Source of the DNA: Ignelater luminosus | Lineage: Eukaryota; Arthropoda; Insecta; Coleoptera; Elateridae | NCBI GenBank assembly: GCA_011009095.1 | Contig: VTPC01001064.1 | Coordinates: forward strand, 72,394-136,393 | Length of the DNA: 64,000 nt | Reading direction: 5' to 3' | Part shown: one piece after another, positions 1 to 11,600 of the stretch | How the letters are laid out: the number at the start of each line of letters is the position of its first letter | How positions within the stretch are numbered: the stretch's first letter is position 1 | The notes under the pieces: generated by a model | Databases searched by the model: none | Told to the model about the DNA's origin: nothing | What the model saw: the letters and a program-made list of their open reading frames with translations, nothing else | Made by a program: the position numbers and the translations under genes

Positions 1-827
1 TGTAGGGAAAAAAAAAGCTTACCGCGAATCCAGATCCCAGAATTTACCGCGCTGTAAAGGGGAATGGAGAATCTAGAATCTGCAACAAACTATACAAAAA
101 ACAAGCACTTCTCTCAACCAACGCTTCCTAAGTTTTTTCTATGTTTTTTCTTTATACAATTTGTTTGAAACCACAAAAAGAAAATTAAAGAAATAAGGTT
201 TTGAATCAAGCTGCTAGAGCCTACTATCAACTTTGTCGGACTGCATTTAAGTAAACTAAGATAAAATACAAAATAAAAAAATATAGGAATTAAATTAAAT
301 TTAATAATTTAATAATATAAAAATTTAATTTGGATAATAGCATTGTTGATAAAGTGGAACAAGCGGCTTAGATTTACAGAATATGCACAGACACTCCCAT
401 CCTTCAGGGGTCAACCAGAAGCTCCATTTAGAACGGAGATAAATAATCCAAAGCAGATGATGTGATCGGGAGTAAAACGGAAATCTTGAGGTTGGGTCGC
501 CTTCCACAGCAACTAAAAATGAAGGACTTACAAGTGTTGCAAGAACTTCTTTAAGAAAGATCTACTAAAGAATACAAGACATGCCGAAAGCACAGATTAA
601 ATATAACCCATGTAACGGAAACATAAAGTGAACGTTACAACTTTTTTCAAAAACGCGAATAATATAATAAAAAATTGCTATACACATAACATAACAGTAA
701 TATCCCTATTCACCTAGTTAAGATGTTTAAAAAAGAATTTATGTGAGTAGGGGGGTTCAGATAATTAAAATTCTTGCAGTTTATCTCAGCCTACTAAGAT
801 TAAACGCATATAACTACTTTATTATAG
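1..827. other. AT-rich stretch without a recognised gene
   Basis: No convincing coding region is seen. A short palindrome at 611-639 begins TGTAACGG and ends CGTTACA, the same kind of terminus as the LTR edge at 9516-9546, so it may be a relic of an LTR end. A 60-codon minus-strand frame at 325-507 lies in slightly GC-richer sequence but matches nothing I recognise. Confidence 0.5.
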
Positions 828-1187
828 TATAAAAGCCCCGAAGCGTTATTGAATAGCTTTCTAAGGAAATTTTCAAATGACAGGTGGAAATCTCCAATAG
901 GTGATTGAAAATTTCCAGATACAACCGGAGATCTACAGATGACCACTGAGAATATATAGACGACAACTGGAAATTTCCAAATGACAAGTGCAGATTTCCA
1001 AATGGTAATTGTAAACTTTCAAATGATAACTGAAAATTTCCACATGTCATCGGACATTTCAGTGCTTATTTACCTGTAAATTTCCAGCTGTCACCTGGAA
1101 ACATTTAGTTATCTGGAAACTTTCAGCTGTAATCTGGAGATCTTCAGTTAGAAAAAAATTGTATTGACTCTCCAGGGCTTTCGTACA
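828..1187. repeat. Solo fold-back repeat unit
   Basis: The left edge reads AAAAGCCCCGAAGCG and the right edge reads TCCAGGGCTTTCGTA, which are inverted versions of one another. Between them are about twenty-base subrepeats of the type GGAAATTTCCAGATGACAAG. In the left half they run in one orientation and in the right half in the other, so the strand could fold into a long imperfect hairpin. This is a single diverged copy of the unit that is tandemly arrayed at 30.5-32.5 kb. No coding capacity is credible. Confidence 0.75.
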
Positions 1188-4100
1188 TCTCCAATACGTG
1201 TACTGAATGTTTATTAACCTAATTCGTGATACATTACGTTACCCAAATAATTATACGAATTTCAATGTTTGATGAACAAATGGACGTAATTACCTCTAAT
1301 TGGTTATGTAAATTAAACCATTGAATTAAAAAGAAATTATTAAAAGTTAAATTGAAAAAAAAACAATGATAATTTTGTTGATAGAAACAAAATATTAGAA
1401 TCAATTTAAATAACTCTTGTAATCTTGTTTGATTTTTGTACTAAAATGTTTACTGAGTACCCCAGAATGATAATCCGAAGAGATTCAGAATGATGCATAA
1501 TTTTGGTTTCAAATCTTTTAGCGCTCTAGGGTGACCTAGGACTTAATTCAACAAATTTTCTTTCTTAACTCTTGAAAGTAATAAGGTTGCACTTTTAGTA
1601 GATTAGAAATTATGACCTGAATGGATTACTTATTTAATTATTTCAGAATTTATTTAAAATTGGCGAAGAGAATAAAAACAATTTGTATCAGTAAATATAA
1701 TCAACTTTATGTGAATTGTTTATAATTTTCCTCATGCTTTCACTCCTTAATCATGCTCAAGGTCGCCAACTGAATAGTTAGGATAAGGAAATTTTAATGG
1801 TCTGCTGTACCGCGTTCATCAGGAAATTTTTGATTCTTTAGCTTTTTCCTTCTCATGAGTTCTTAATTTTTACAAGTTTGTTGGTTGTTATGAAATGGCC
1901 AGCTCGTGTAAAATGATTTTATGTTTGCTTACCTAACTGGAAACGTAAACAGTTTAACCGATTACCATTCGCAAGCACTTGGTTCATGGAAAATCTGTTT
2001 TCTTGCGGTTTTGCTTTAAATGGCAAGATGATCTAGTACAGAAAGCAGAAACGAACAGCTCTTAACTTTAAAATTTCTTACTATGCCTAGTGTTATTTTC
2101 ATTTGCTCCCCATTGGTAACTATTATGTTCAGATTTAGCCCTAAAATACTTCTTTTGATTTTGATTCAGATTTAACCGCTAGCAGAATTGTTAAAAGATT
2201 ACGCTCAGATTTGACTATTTAATTTATTATTTAAAAATGAAAATAATCTGGAAATTTGACTTTTAATTTAAATATTCAAAGAATCGAATGAAATAAATTG
2301 TTGTTACAGTAGGATTCCTACAAACACTGAATAAGAATTTTTTTTGTTTTTAATATTGATTTTAATAAATATAATAACGAATTTAAATGGTTACGTTCTA
2401 AGTATACCACTTACATTCAATCGTATACAGTATACGTCTGGGACGGATAAACAAAATCCCTAGAGATTTACAATAGGGTTCAGTAATCTTCCTTTATACG
2501 GGAATACACTTGTATTTCCAAGTCTGCAATGTAATATTAAGAACGAATTATACCACAGTTTAAATTTTGCTCCACCATTTTTCATTTACATTTCAAGATA
2601 TATCTCACAAAGTTGTCCCTTTTTTTGTCTGAAATTGTAATTACAAAACCCTTCCTATCTTAACATCTATAAATTAATTAGATATACACAAAAAATTTAA
2701 TTAGTACTAATTGCAGAAATATCCCAGATAATTCCCGGAGGAAAACGACGTGGTTTATAAAATTCCGGACAATATGGTACACGTAGTGTACACCAAAAAG
2801 GCTTGCTTTTAGTATGATAGACGAGATAACGATGATGAAAAGTCATAAAAAAACATCCCAACTTCAACCAGTTTGCGTTTTATACCCGTGAATGTCAGCG
2901 GTCAAGTGTATGCTATGTTATATTATACTTTATGACATTTTTTAATTAACAGTGTAGAAAAAATATATTTTTCCATCTTTCCTGCAAACATAAAATTTTT
3001 TAAAATATTGTATAAGACATTTAGTTTTCTTCTCTTTCATTTCATGATGCCGTACATCCTAAAGGCAGCTTCAGCTGTTCACAAACACAAACAGATCCTC
3101 AAAAGAAATTATAATTATAGAAAGAGTTGACATGAACAAAGAAAATGACATAAACGACGCTGCACATGACATAATAATGACGTTAAAGAGCAAGACTCTT
3201 TCAGGTCAGGTAAATAACAGGATGAATAGGACTAGATGGTACCTACGTAATAATGCGTTGCATCGCAAATTAAAAGCTTTCATGTCTTTCTAAAGAGAAA
3301 CATTAATTATGTTTACAAATAATTTTTAAATTCACGTTTGTTTTTAATATTCTCAACCAAATCAAATTTTAGTAAAATTAATTTCAGCGTTTACAGTTTC
3401 ATATCTAAAATAAAACATCGATAAACATAAAAAATGTATCTGTGTGTATATATATTTATAAACCAACTTCCCCTTTATGGAAGAGAATTTATTTTACTTT
3501 GGGCATAATTTAAATTCAGGATGCCGTAAAAATATCTCAAAGGTACAATAATTACGCAAACTTGGGGAAAACGCAAAGGGAGTTATAAAATTAATAATGT
3601 GCTTTCATTTGGTTAAATCAAAAATTCAAATTTATTAAAATTCCATTAATTATTCTTTAGTAATTAAAGTACCATGAACGAGTGGATCTTTTTTTTAGGA
3701 AATTGCAGCTGTTGCTGAAAGCTAAAAATCATAACAATGTTAAACAAGGTTGTAAAACGTTTTTAATTATTTATGAAACGCTTTTATGTTAACGTACCTA
3801 TTGGATTTTAAAAATTTGCTTTGTGCAAAAAGTTTATTATAAATTTACAGAAGTACATACCAACCTTCGTTATTATTCGACAAAATAACTTTAAATTTGA
3901 AAAACGTGTAATTACTGTTAATGGGAATATTTCAAATAAAATGCTTTATGGGCTAATTTTATTTGTGCTATTACTAGGTAATTATTAAAGACCAGAGAAC
4001 TATTTATGTACTTACAATAAACAAAAATTTTTAATTGCTTGAAGCACGTCATTTTGATGGCGTTTTATACGAGTAGCAAAAGCTGAGATAAAAAACAAGA

Positions 4101-4648
4101 TTTTACTATTGTGTAATTAAGAAATTTGAAAATAGGAATCTTCGTGAGGTTTCCTATCTAATTACGTTTGCTTCAAAATAGAATAGTTCAGAATATCAGC
4201 TGTCTTGAATCTAAGTAATCATATTGATTTAGTTCAAGTGCTTCATTTATGGGAGCAGCTAAAAATTAAATTTAAAATTCCGTAGTTGCTACAAGTTTTA
4301 CATCTAATACATTGGTCTGGCTCAAGCGATTGAGCAAAATTAAGTCTTTTGGACTTCTTTGAACACTAACACACAATTTTAAAATTGAAATCAAACAATT
4401 TACCTCTTGATGATTCCTTTTAATAAGGACACCGTTTGCTTATAAATCCAGCATAAGCTGTGTGCCAATCTGTTAATCAGAAGCCTGTTACGGCCAAAAG
4501 ATTTGTCTTGGCTTTTTAATTTTGTTTTGAAACTTAACGTGACAAACATTGAAAATCTACTCTATACTCTCGAAGAACTAAAACGAAGAATAGTCTATAA
4601 ATAATACGTGGTACTACGCTGATCTTACAACAAAATGTACGCCTAAAT
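1188..4648. other. AT-rich intergenic DNA, nothing recognised
   Basis: Both strands are rich in stops and carry no recognisable protein motif, RNA gene or terminal repeat. It may be old transposon debris or host intergenic or intronic DNA. Confidence 0.5.
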
Positions 4649-4870
4649 TTCCAAAACCGTTAATCTGCAAATCGAATGTAGGGTATAACATAACCTTGCG
4701 TTTCAATACACTTACCCCTATTGATCTTAGCCCAACTAGACTCAGCGGTGGCCGTAAGCATAGGTAAGGAGGTTATATGCACAATAGAAGAACACAGTAA
4801 TACTTAAGAAAATTTATTGAAATTAAAACATACCAAAGATCAAAAATGGCACACAATGAAAATATATTTA
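4649..4870. repeat. Dispersed repeat, copy 1
   Basis: About 220 bp are clearly related to 42853-43092 in the same orientation. Shared blocks include CATAACCTTGCGTT, TGATCTTAGCCCAACTA, AGGTAAGGAGGTTATATGCA and AAAATTTATTGAAAT. Similarity by eye is roughly 75-80% with small indels. It codes for nothing obvious. The minus strand carries an AATAAA, so this may be the 3' end of a transcribed element, but its family is unknown. Confidence 0.75.
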
Positions 4871-5239
4871 ATTACGTAAATAATTTAAATGAACGTCAAT
4901 ACAACTTGGTTAGATGAAAATTACAAAAGCTAATTAATTAATTGGCAAGATGCTTAAGATTTAAATATAAGACAAGTTAAAACAAGCATCGCTGTGTTTA
5001 GTAAGAGTGTTGCAAGCACAGACATTTGCAAACGAATTAAATTTATTACAAGTAGAGAGATCTTCAATATCTATCTATATTTAATTCATGTAAGCGGAAA
5101 GTTGAGAAATTCCAAATTTAACTTTGATAAGAAACATCCTTTGGTACTTTCTGGAAAACACCCGTTAACAAGAGCGGAATATTCAATTGCTCCAACACAA
5201 GGGGGAGAGAGAGAACATTTATGGCAGATAGACGCCTGA

Positions 5240-6390
5240 GTTACACCCGGAAAAGGAAAAGATAGATCTGACCCTTAAGGACACTGAAGAGCAGTCCCCC
5301 ACGAGTGAGCCCAGAAACACTTGTTTACTCGGTATTCCACTTTATACCTGAAGGTCTCTAGTAGAGCTGGCATTACCCACATAGAAGAAAACACAGACTT
5401 AAAGCTCACTCTTAATATAAGGGACTGTGGACCAAGGGATCCTAACAGTGGCCACTCCGTCGACCAACCGACCACCCTAGAAGCGTAAGGAAATGAGCTT
5501 TTCAACACTTAAGACCTGCAACAGCAAATAAATATTTATTGCATCCACAGCAACTTTATGACCATTTTTCATATAGGATTTAAAGTTCAGAACCAACTTG
5601 TCCTTACTGACGCTATACAGCATCAACTCAAACTGATTTATGTTCAAATCAAGTCTCAAGCCTTGAAAACGGCGTAACCTCCGTAATACTTTTTACGCGT
5701 GTTCCGCTACTGGTGAGCAGCACTGCCCCATAGGCAATTACCCACTTCCAACATAACTGCTTACTAACTTAACTCTCCAAAAAGGCGAGGCAACAAAAAA
5801 CATGCAAACTCCAGCACTTAACATCGGCAATGGCCGATACTACCCTAAACAAAACTATATTTACACCAAGGACTAACACTTTCCAAGATCACTTCATTCC
5901 GGAATCAAAAAATCGCAGAACTAATCAGTTCCTAGCAATGCTAAAAATTTCCTTACACACCTTTCACAAGACATGCAAATCACCAAATCATACTTCACAG
6001 TAGACCGCCAGACAGAGCAACCATGCCATACACAAGCAATCAATAAATAAATATAGGTACGCACATAATTATAAGGAATAACGTATCCTCTAAACCATCT
6101 TCGTAAAACCAAACTAGAAAGCCTAAATAACAGCCAACCTAAGGCATGGGGACCAAAATTCCGACTAACAACGACGCTGAACAACAGCATCCTACAAATA
6201 CGCAGGATTAGCCTACAGCTGACTTATATTAACCCAGCACCATGCTGAAACAAAAGTCCCTTGAAGAGCGTCCAATACACGGCTGAAAGAAATCACCCGG
6301 CTCGGTAAAGACCGAATCAGAAATTCAGCCAAACGCTGAAACCAAAAAAAACTGATAACAAAATATATAAAATGACAAACCAGGTTCCAT
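5240..6390. other. Moderately GC-richer region of unknown content
   Basis: This stretch is less AT-rich than its flanks and has several short open frames, none with a recognisable domain. The sequence around 5448-5475 resembles the core of the tandem repeat at 6.39-6.68 kb. It may be the downstream, non-coding part of the minus-strand gypsy element whose gag lies at 7.2-7.9 kb, but a matching 3' LTR was not found. Confidence 0.35.
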
Positions 6391-6680
6391 AAGCTCCCAG
6401 GACGAAGACCTGCAATTAATTTTTTTATATCGAATATGCAAACTCGATGATGAAGTTCGTCTGAAGTCACCGCTCCGTCGCCCAACCAACCTTCCAATGA
6501 CGAAGACCTGGACTAAAAAAAAAATTTCGAACACGATGGTGATGTCCAACGTAGTGGCCGCTCCGTCGACTAACCAACCTCCCAATAACGAAGACCTAGA
6601 ATAAAAGGATATATCGAACTCGATGGTGAGGTTCGTCCGAAGTGGCCTCTCCGTCGCCCAACCAATCTCCCAATAACGAC
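6391..6680. repeat. Tandem repeat, unit about 88 bp
   Basis: Three successive units can be read, each holding CGAAGACCT, then TCGAAC-CGATG-TGA, then a block around CTCCGTCGCCCAACCAACCT. A partial fourth start follows. Units differ at many bases, so the array is not young. A related block also occurs near 5450. The array lies just downstream (minus strand) of the gypsy gag region and may belong to that element. Confidence 0.7.
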
Positions 6681-7189
6681 TAAAACTACCTTACAGGCCA
6701 ACATCCTCGGATTGGTCGTAAGTTATTCACATAATATCTGTCCAGAAACTCGCCAGATAGGCTAACTAAATCGTACACCAAGGGATTGATGACTTGGTGT
6801 ACTACACATTCTTCATACCTGGGGATATGGAGACAATAAAATCGCTGCAAGGCACGGGACGGAGAGAAATTGATGTTTAGAACATGTTCACCCTTCTAAA
6901 ACAAGGGGGGCCTCGTATAAAAATCTTTTTGATAGGAGAAACGATCCCAAACCGGACACGACGAAAATGTAGCCTTCTTCCTAGACGTAACAGAAGGAGT
7001 AGATTTGACCCCGTGAGAAGACCTTCTGGGTTGTTTTGTTCGACGAGCTTTGGGTATTGATGATGAAATATTTCTATTACCGCAAGGACCTCTGAGGAAG
7101 GAACGGACCGTTTCCAACCACTTTTTTCAATCATCTTGCTCCATGGACCTGACCACTCTTGACCGAGAAGTCTGGGAGAGAATTGGAGT

Positions 7190-7897
7190 CTACCGCGATC
7201 TAGAGATGGAAGACTGGTAAGACCGGGAACATAGCCCGGAGGTTACCCCTCGGTACCCACACCGATAACAAAACTTCCTCCTAGGTCGGCGACAATGGTG
7301 GAAATGATGGCCTCGTTGGTGACAGTTCCAACACCTTAACCCTTTGGACGACCTCGTAAACCTAACGGCCTCTTTACTCCCAACACTACTACTCTTACTA
7401 CTTCCGACGACATCCTGAAACGAGCCGTCTAAATCAGATGGGGACTGACACATAATCTCTGGAAGAAACAAACCCTGCGCAGTATATTCAGGAGGACTGG
7501 AAGGTAAAACTGAATCTGTCTCACAAGCAGAAGGTGACTTAGACTTTCTCGAACTAGAAAGACTATTTTCCGAAACGTCTGACTTTGGAGTCTCGATCCC
7601 TTCAGACAAATTGATTAGAAGTTCCTCATCTGGATCTGTAAGAAGCGGAACAGGACTATGATCGGGTAGTTTCTTGGGCGGCGGATGAACATCCACGAAG
7701 ATCGTCTCCGTGCGACTAACCTCATCGATGGACTCCGACCCCCTGCTAGAAATGCTATAAATAGAAGCGACATCAAACCTATCTAACCGTTGCTCGGGAA
7801 GGACCTGACTCTCCCTGAGGATCTGCTCGACTGTATCGTTGAGGACGTAGCACTCAGCAATAAGTCCTTCGTATCCTGGGTCGGTCTGATGATCCAC
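7190..7897 (-). pseudogene. gypsy gag remnant with zinc knuckles
   Basis: A 235-residue open stretch whose C-terminal part carries CWNCHQRGHHFHHC, a C-X2-C-X4-H-X4-C zinc knuckle, followed by a second cysteine motif beginning FCYRCG. In Ty3/gypsy Gag proteins of insects this pair lies at the end of the nucleocapsid and binds the element's RNA. The preceding ~180 residues are acidic and serine/proline-rich, as in many gypsy Gag linkers. The first in-track codon is GTG, so the open stretch does not begin at a true start. It is a fossil within the minus-strand element at 6.9-9.5 kb. Confidence 0.7.
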
Positions 7898-8144
7898 TAG
7901 TCTACTATTTATCTTGACCTAAAATTCCCTAATCTCTTTGTACTCGTCGCTGTTAATATCCCCTTCAAAAGTGTCTATCATTAACTCAAGATATTTTTTG
8001 TGTAATATGAACATCTCTCCCACTCCAACTCCGCAACATCGGCTCTCAATGACATCTCCACCTATACTAACCGAACAATTTCCACCTGAAAACACTCCCC
8101 TACCTATTTCAGCAACCTAGTAATTATCGTATATAACTCCTCAA

Positions 8145-8164
8145 GCCTCACACGTTGTGCGTCA
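8145..8164 (-). other. Primer-binding site of the gypsy element
   Basis: Read on the minus strand, the sequence just inside the proposed LTR edge resembles the TGGCGCCCAACGTGG type of site that pairs with the 3' end of a tRNA-Lys primer in many retroelements, with a few differences. Its placement, 5 nt after GTTACA, fits the expected spacing. Confidence 0.45.
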
Positions 8165-8169
8165 CTTTT

Positions 8170-9546
8170 TGTAACGTACCTAGCGTACCACTACATTACC
8201 CATACGAATATAACAATAACAATACAAACTTCTAGCAAATTTAGCTACGCCCTGTATATTACGTTGACTAGGAATCTTTTATTAAATTCAAACACAATTT
8301 TGAATATAATAAATATAAAATTTCAATTTATTAACAAATTAATAAATGGAACAACAAAGTTAACGCAAATCCCTATCAATATTTAAATTTTTAAATTAAA
8401 GTGCAATATATCAAGAAATGACCACATAAAAGTTATTCAAAAAATTACAAGTTAAGTTTTAGCGTACTATAAAAATCTATCGCCGAATCCACTCATAGAG
8501 ATAAATAAATATATCAAATTTAAAATGCGAGACCTCATGTAAAACTGCGATTTATAAAAATCTGGTTTCTAATATTTAATTATTAAATTAGAGAATTTAA
8601 AAAAATTCAATCTTAAGAAGCTAACGCAATTAAGTAATGGGTTTATAAAAAAAGCATTGACTGATAATTCCGATGTTTTCCCACAGCTGTGTGAAAAACG
8701 TCGAAAACAGACATGGCCAATAAAAATAATTTTTAATTCCTAAAACAGAAATACACAAAACCGCTACTTAAAGACTTGCTTCCTAAGTTGTAAAAAAAAC
8801 TTTAAGACGCGGCAACTTACACTAGATTTCGCAAGAACGGCAAAGATTAGGGTGATTCAAATTTAATTACAGCAATAACAAAACCAATATAAATTGAAAT
8901 TCAATTTCTGTTTATTCCTAACTAAATTCCCCTTTCATTTTTTATTTAAAAAAAAAGATCCCTAACACTTATGGTTTAAATTCGCTTTAAATCAGTGATA
9001 CAACTTTATTTTAATTATTACATTCCTAACATCTAACAAATCGGGTTCTAGTATCAGAAAGTTTTACAAGATTTCCCTTGGAGCCTTCTAATTGAGATGA
9101 TGAGATGATCTCCTCCAGAACGCTGGCTGGACCAACAAATTTTCGTTTTCTCTCTCTCCCTAAGATCGTGAACTGTATATATAAGCCGGGAACTGGGAAT
9201 CTCTGGACCAATGTCAATCTTCAGCTTTCAACAACGAGAGCGGACAAGCCAAACACCAGGGCCTTTCAAATTTATCCCCGGAAACAAGCCCCTGGAAACA
9301 AGTCCCTGATAATAAAGGCTTGCGGCACTCAAGAAAATTTAAATTGAACAACGAAAATTAGCACTGTGGCGACGAACGTCCGCTAACATACCTCCTAAGC
9401 ACCTCTCTCGACTCCAATCCGACCCCTTTCTCGCTCGGTCCGCAAGCAGCCCAAAGCGGACTTTCAAGCACGAAAATCTTGAAAAAATCAGGCACCCTAA
9501 TTAATCAAACTGTGATGTAACGGTGATAAAAGAAATTACCGTTACA
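8170..9546 (-). repeat. Proposed 5' LTR
   Basis: Minus-strand start TGTAACGG at 9546, inner end GTTACA at 8170. The outer edge is itself a small palindrome (9516-9546, TGTAACGG...CCGTTACA). A TATATATA block lies at 9174-9182. On the plus strand the same block followed by AATAAA near 9311 would also look promoter-like, so orientation is settled mainly by the gag and primer-binding site. At about 1.4 kb it is long for a gypsy LTR and may include other sequence. Confidence 0.4.
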
Positions 9547-9624
9547 CATTCTAGTACTATATGTCACAAAATATAAATTAGAGAATGTATAAAGAAAACA
9601 TCGAATTTCTACATCCATTACTAT

Positions 9625-10030
9625 TTGCCGTATATTCAGGAGAGTAGACTACACTTACAATGTTCGCAGAATCCGGAGAACCAGATGCAGTGGATCACAG
9701 TTAGTAAAGCAAAAATGGCAACCCTAGCCAAACCCAGAGATGAATATTTTGAGTCTTTAATCGAGAAGCTTAACCAATTTAAAAAGCACAACTACATCGC
9801 CAAGATTCTGCAGACAAAAAAGGAAACCCCGTATTCCACTAAATAAGTGTTTTGTTCTTGCAGACTTTGCAAAAAACTTTTTACTTTTATTTCAGAATAA
9901 GAAGTAGTTTTTAAGCTCTATCAGTCTGTATTATCAGTGATCATATGGAGCACAACACAGTAGCTGTGCACACTTTTTAGTCCTATTTCATCAATCACAC
10001 CAAATCAACAATCCCAGATGTTCAAATTTG
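9625..10030 (+). pseudogene. Fragment of an uncharacterised arthropod repeat-encoded protein
   Basis: The open part (9625-9846) contains WITVSKAKMATLAKPRDEYF and then LIEKLNQFKKHNYIAK. Just downstream lie CFVLADFAKNF and a weak trace of the usual tail. I recognise this as the segment that in intact relatives reads like 'W-TVD---L-T--KP-DEF---L--KL--LK-HDFIAK-Q...FAENY---VQD', a protein found in many copies in arthropod and cnidarian genomes and usually listed as uncharacterised. Its role is unknown to me; high copy number suggests a transposon. This copy is a decayed fragment with a few breaks, lying directly upstream of the gypsy pol piece. Confidence 0.5.
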
Positions 10031-10174
10031 CCTTAAATGGCGCCTCAAGTATAACAATAAAAACAACTTTTTTTTAACATTCTAAATTTCTGTCTTAAAT
10101 AAAGAAAAATATTTTTTTTCTATGCTCGTCTCAAAAGTAGCGGTTTTTGATACAGTCCTTGATGTCAAAAGCCT

Positions 10175-11270
10175 CCTTTTTAAGGACTAGTGCCCAAAAT
10201 CGGAAGTCCGACTTAACCCAGACAGAGCAGCAGCAATCTACACACGTCTCCAGTGCCTAAAGATCAAACATTTCTCAAAAGTTTCTAGAAAATTTATAAA
10301 CGACTTCGCGAAGGTAGCCAAACTTTAACTCTTTTACTAAAGACGGAAGTCAAGTTTCGATGAACCGATTTACATTAGAAGTCTTTTGATATTATCCGAA
10401 ACATACCAACCAGTCAATCATTTACTAAGGCATCCAGAGTTTAATCAAGAGTTTATACTCATTACCGATGCATCAAACTTTGCCATTGGAGCCTCCTTGA
10501 GCCATGGCGAAGGAAAAAACCTGCCCGTCGCGTATGCCTCGCGAACACTTAACGCGTACGAAGAAAATTACAGCACTACGTTAACCATTTGTTTGGTTGA
10601 ACGTTCACTAAAGTTACAGACCACAAGCGCTTGACAAGCATCCCGGTAGTAAGTTAGTTACGCTGACAATTGAAACTTTTTGAATACGATTACAAAACCG
10701 TGTACAAGTCAGGAAGGCAAAATTCTAATGCAGACGCCTTAATTAGAATACAACTGAACGATTCGCAAAATCAAATTTCGAACTCAAATTCACCATCCTT
10801 ATATTTAGATTTCCTAAAGCAAAAGAAATCGGTTTTTAAAGTCCAGATGTTGTCGAAGTCGATGAAAACTTATTCGATGTTTCTGAAAAATACAGTTGGT
10901 GCTAGTCAAGATCTAAGGTGTAGCAAGGAAATCGCTAAAGAATTCAAAAGTAAATATGGCAAAATTAATGTTCTTAAATCGCAGTCACCAAATCTTCTTA
11001 AAATAGCTTACTTAAAAGGCAATACACGTTATCTACTTTACACGGTGACAAGGATAGACGTTTTGATTAACCCACTTATGAAGATGTTTTGATACCACTG
11101 AAACGATTCTGCTCCGACAATAAAATTTGCAAACCGGCCATACCCAGAATTGCTTGCAATCTCGATGATTTAAATTGACTCGAAATTAAAGGTATGATTA
11201 ATTTTGTTTTTAGGACAGAGATATCATAATTAAGTTGTGCCAGTGTGATAACATTCAAAATATTGGCAAT
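10175..11270 (+). pseudogene. Ty3/gypsy pol fragment: end of RT, RNase H, macro domain
   Basis: In order, the plus strand carries the connection region of a gypsy reverse transcriptase (about 10175-10400), an RNase H start with FILITDASNFAIGASLSHGE and LPVAYASRTLNAYEENYSTT (10440-10600), the typical post-RNase H sentence YKSGRQNSNADALIRI (about 10700-10750), and then an OARD1/TARG1-like macro-domain stretch (about 10860-11260). Macro motifs include SKEIAKEFKSKYGKINVLKS, RYLLYTVTRI and, further on, an AIPRIACNLDDLN block. Macro domains bind or hydrolyse ADP-ribose derivatives and are uncommon in gypsy Pol. The copy is broken, with several breaks, and no LTR was found for it. Confidence 0.7.
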
Positions 11271-11271
11271 G

Positions 11272-11600
11272 TAGCTATTGACCCAAGTAAATTTAGCCAA
11301 AACATTTGAACCCGTAACGATAAAGAAAATTCAAATTTTAAACCTGGTTTTACATAAGACTGCCGTATTGGAATTACTAGCTCATCAGTCATTGTTATTC
11401 TTATTGTAAATATTAATCCTTTGTCACACGTGCAAGAAGGTATTTAAACGTTGCATAGTACATCCTTCTTTATAATTGTTGAATTTTGATTAATTATTAT
11501 TTGCTGTTTATTATTTTATTAAATTAAATACATTTCAACAATACAAATGCAATATTTAACAAAAAAATTAACAACAACAAAAAACACTTGGGAAGTCCCC
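11272..11600. other. AT-rich spacer, nothing recognised
   Basis: Short AT-rich sequence between the gypsy pol piece and the GC-richer gag remnant. No motif was recognised on either strand. Confidence 0.4.

Larger units (their letters stand above)
6877..9546 (-). mobile_element. Broken Ty3/gypsy LTR retrotransposon, 5' half
   Basis: On the minus strand this reads as a 5' LTR (about 9546 down to 8170), a primer-binding site just after it, and a gag region ending in two zinc knuckles (7897-7190) with further coding debris to about 6877. The LTR edge starts TGTAACGG and the inner edge ends GTTACA. No pol or 3' LTR was identified downstream, so the copy is incomplete. It is broken, with several breaks, and looks old. 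Family assignment rests on the gag knuckles and primer-binding site. The LTR limits are inferred from terminal motifs, not from a second LTR. Confidence 0.55.

Noticed and set aside
814-1050. 78-codon minus-strand frame
   Set aside because: Falls inside the fold-back repeat unit and merely reflects its subrepeats.
9360-9385. Plus-strand primer-binding site TGGCGACGAACG after an LTR with TATATATAAG and AATAAA
   Set aside because: It would suit a plus-strand LTR ending near 9366, but the gag, the second primer site and both palindromic edges fit the minus strand better. Not excluded.
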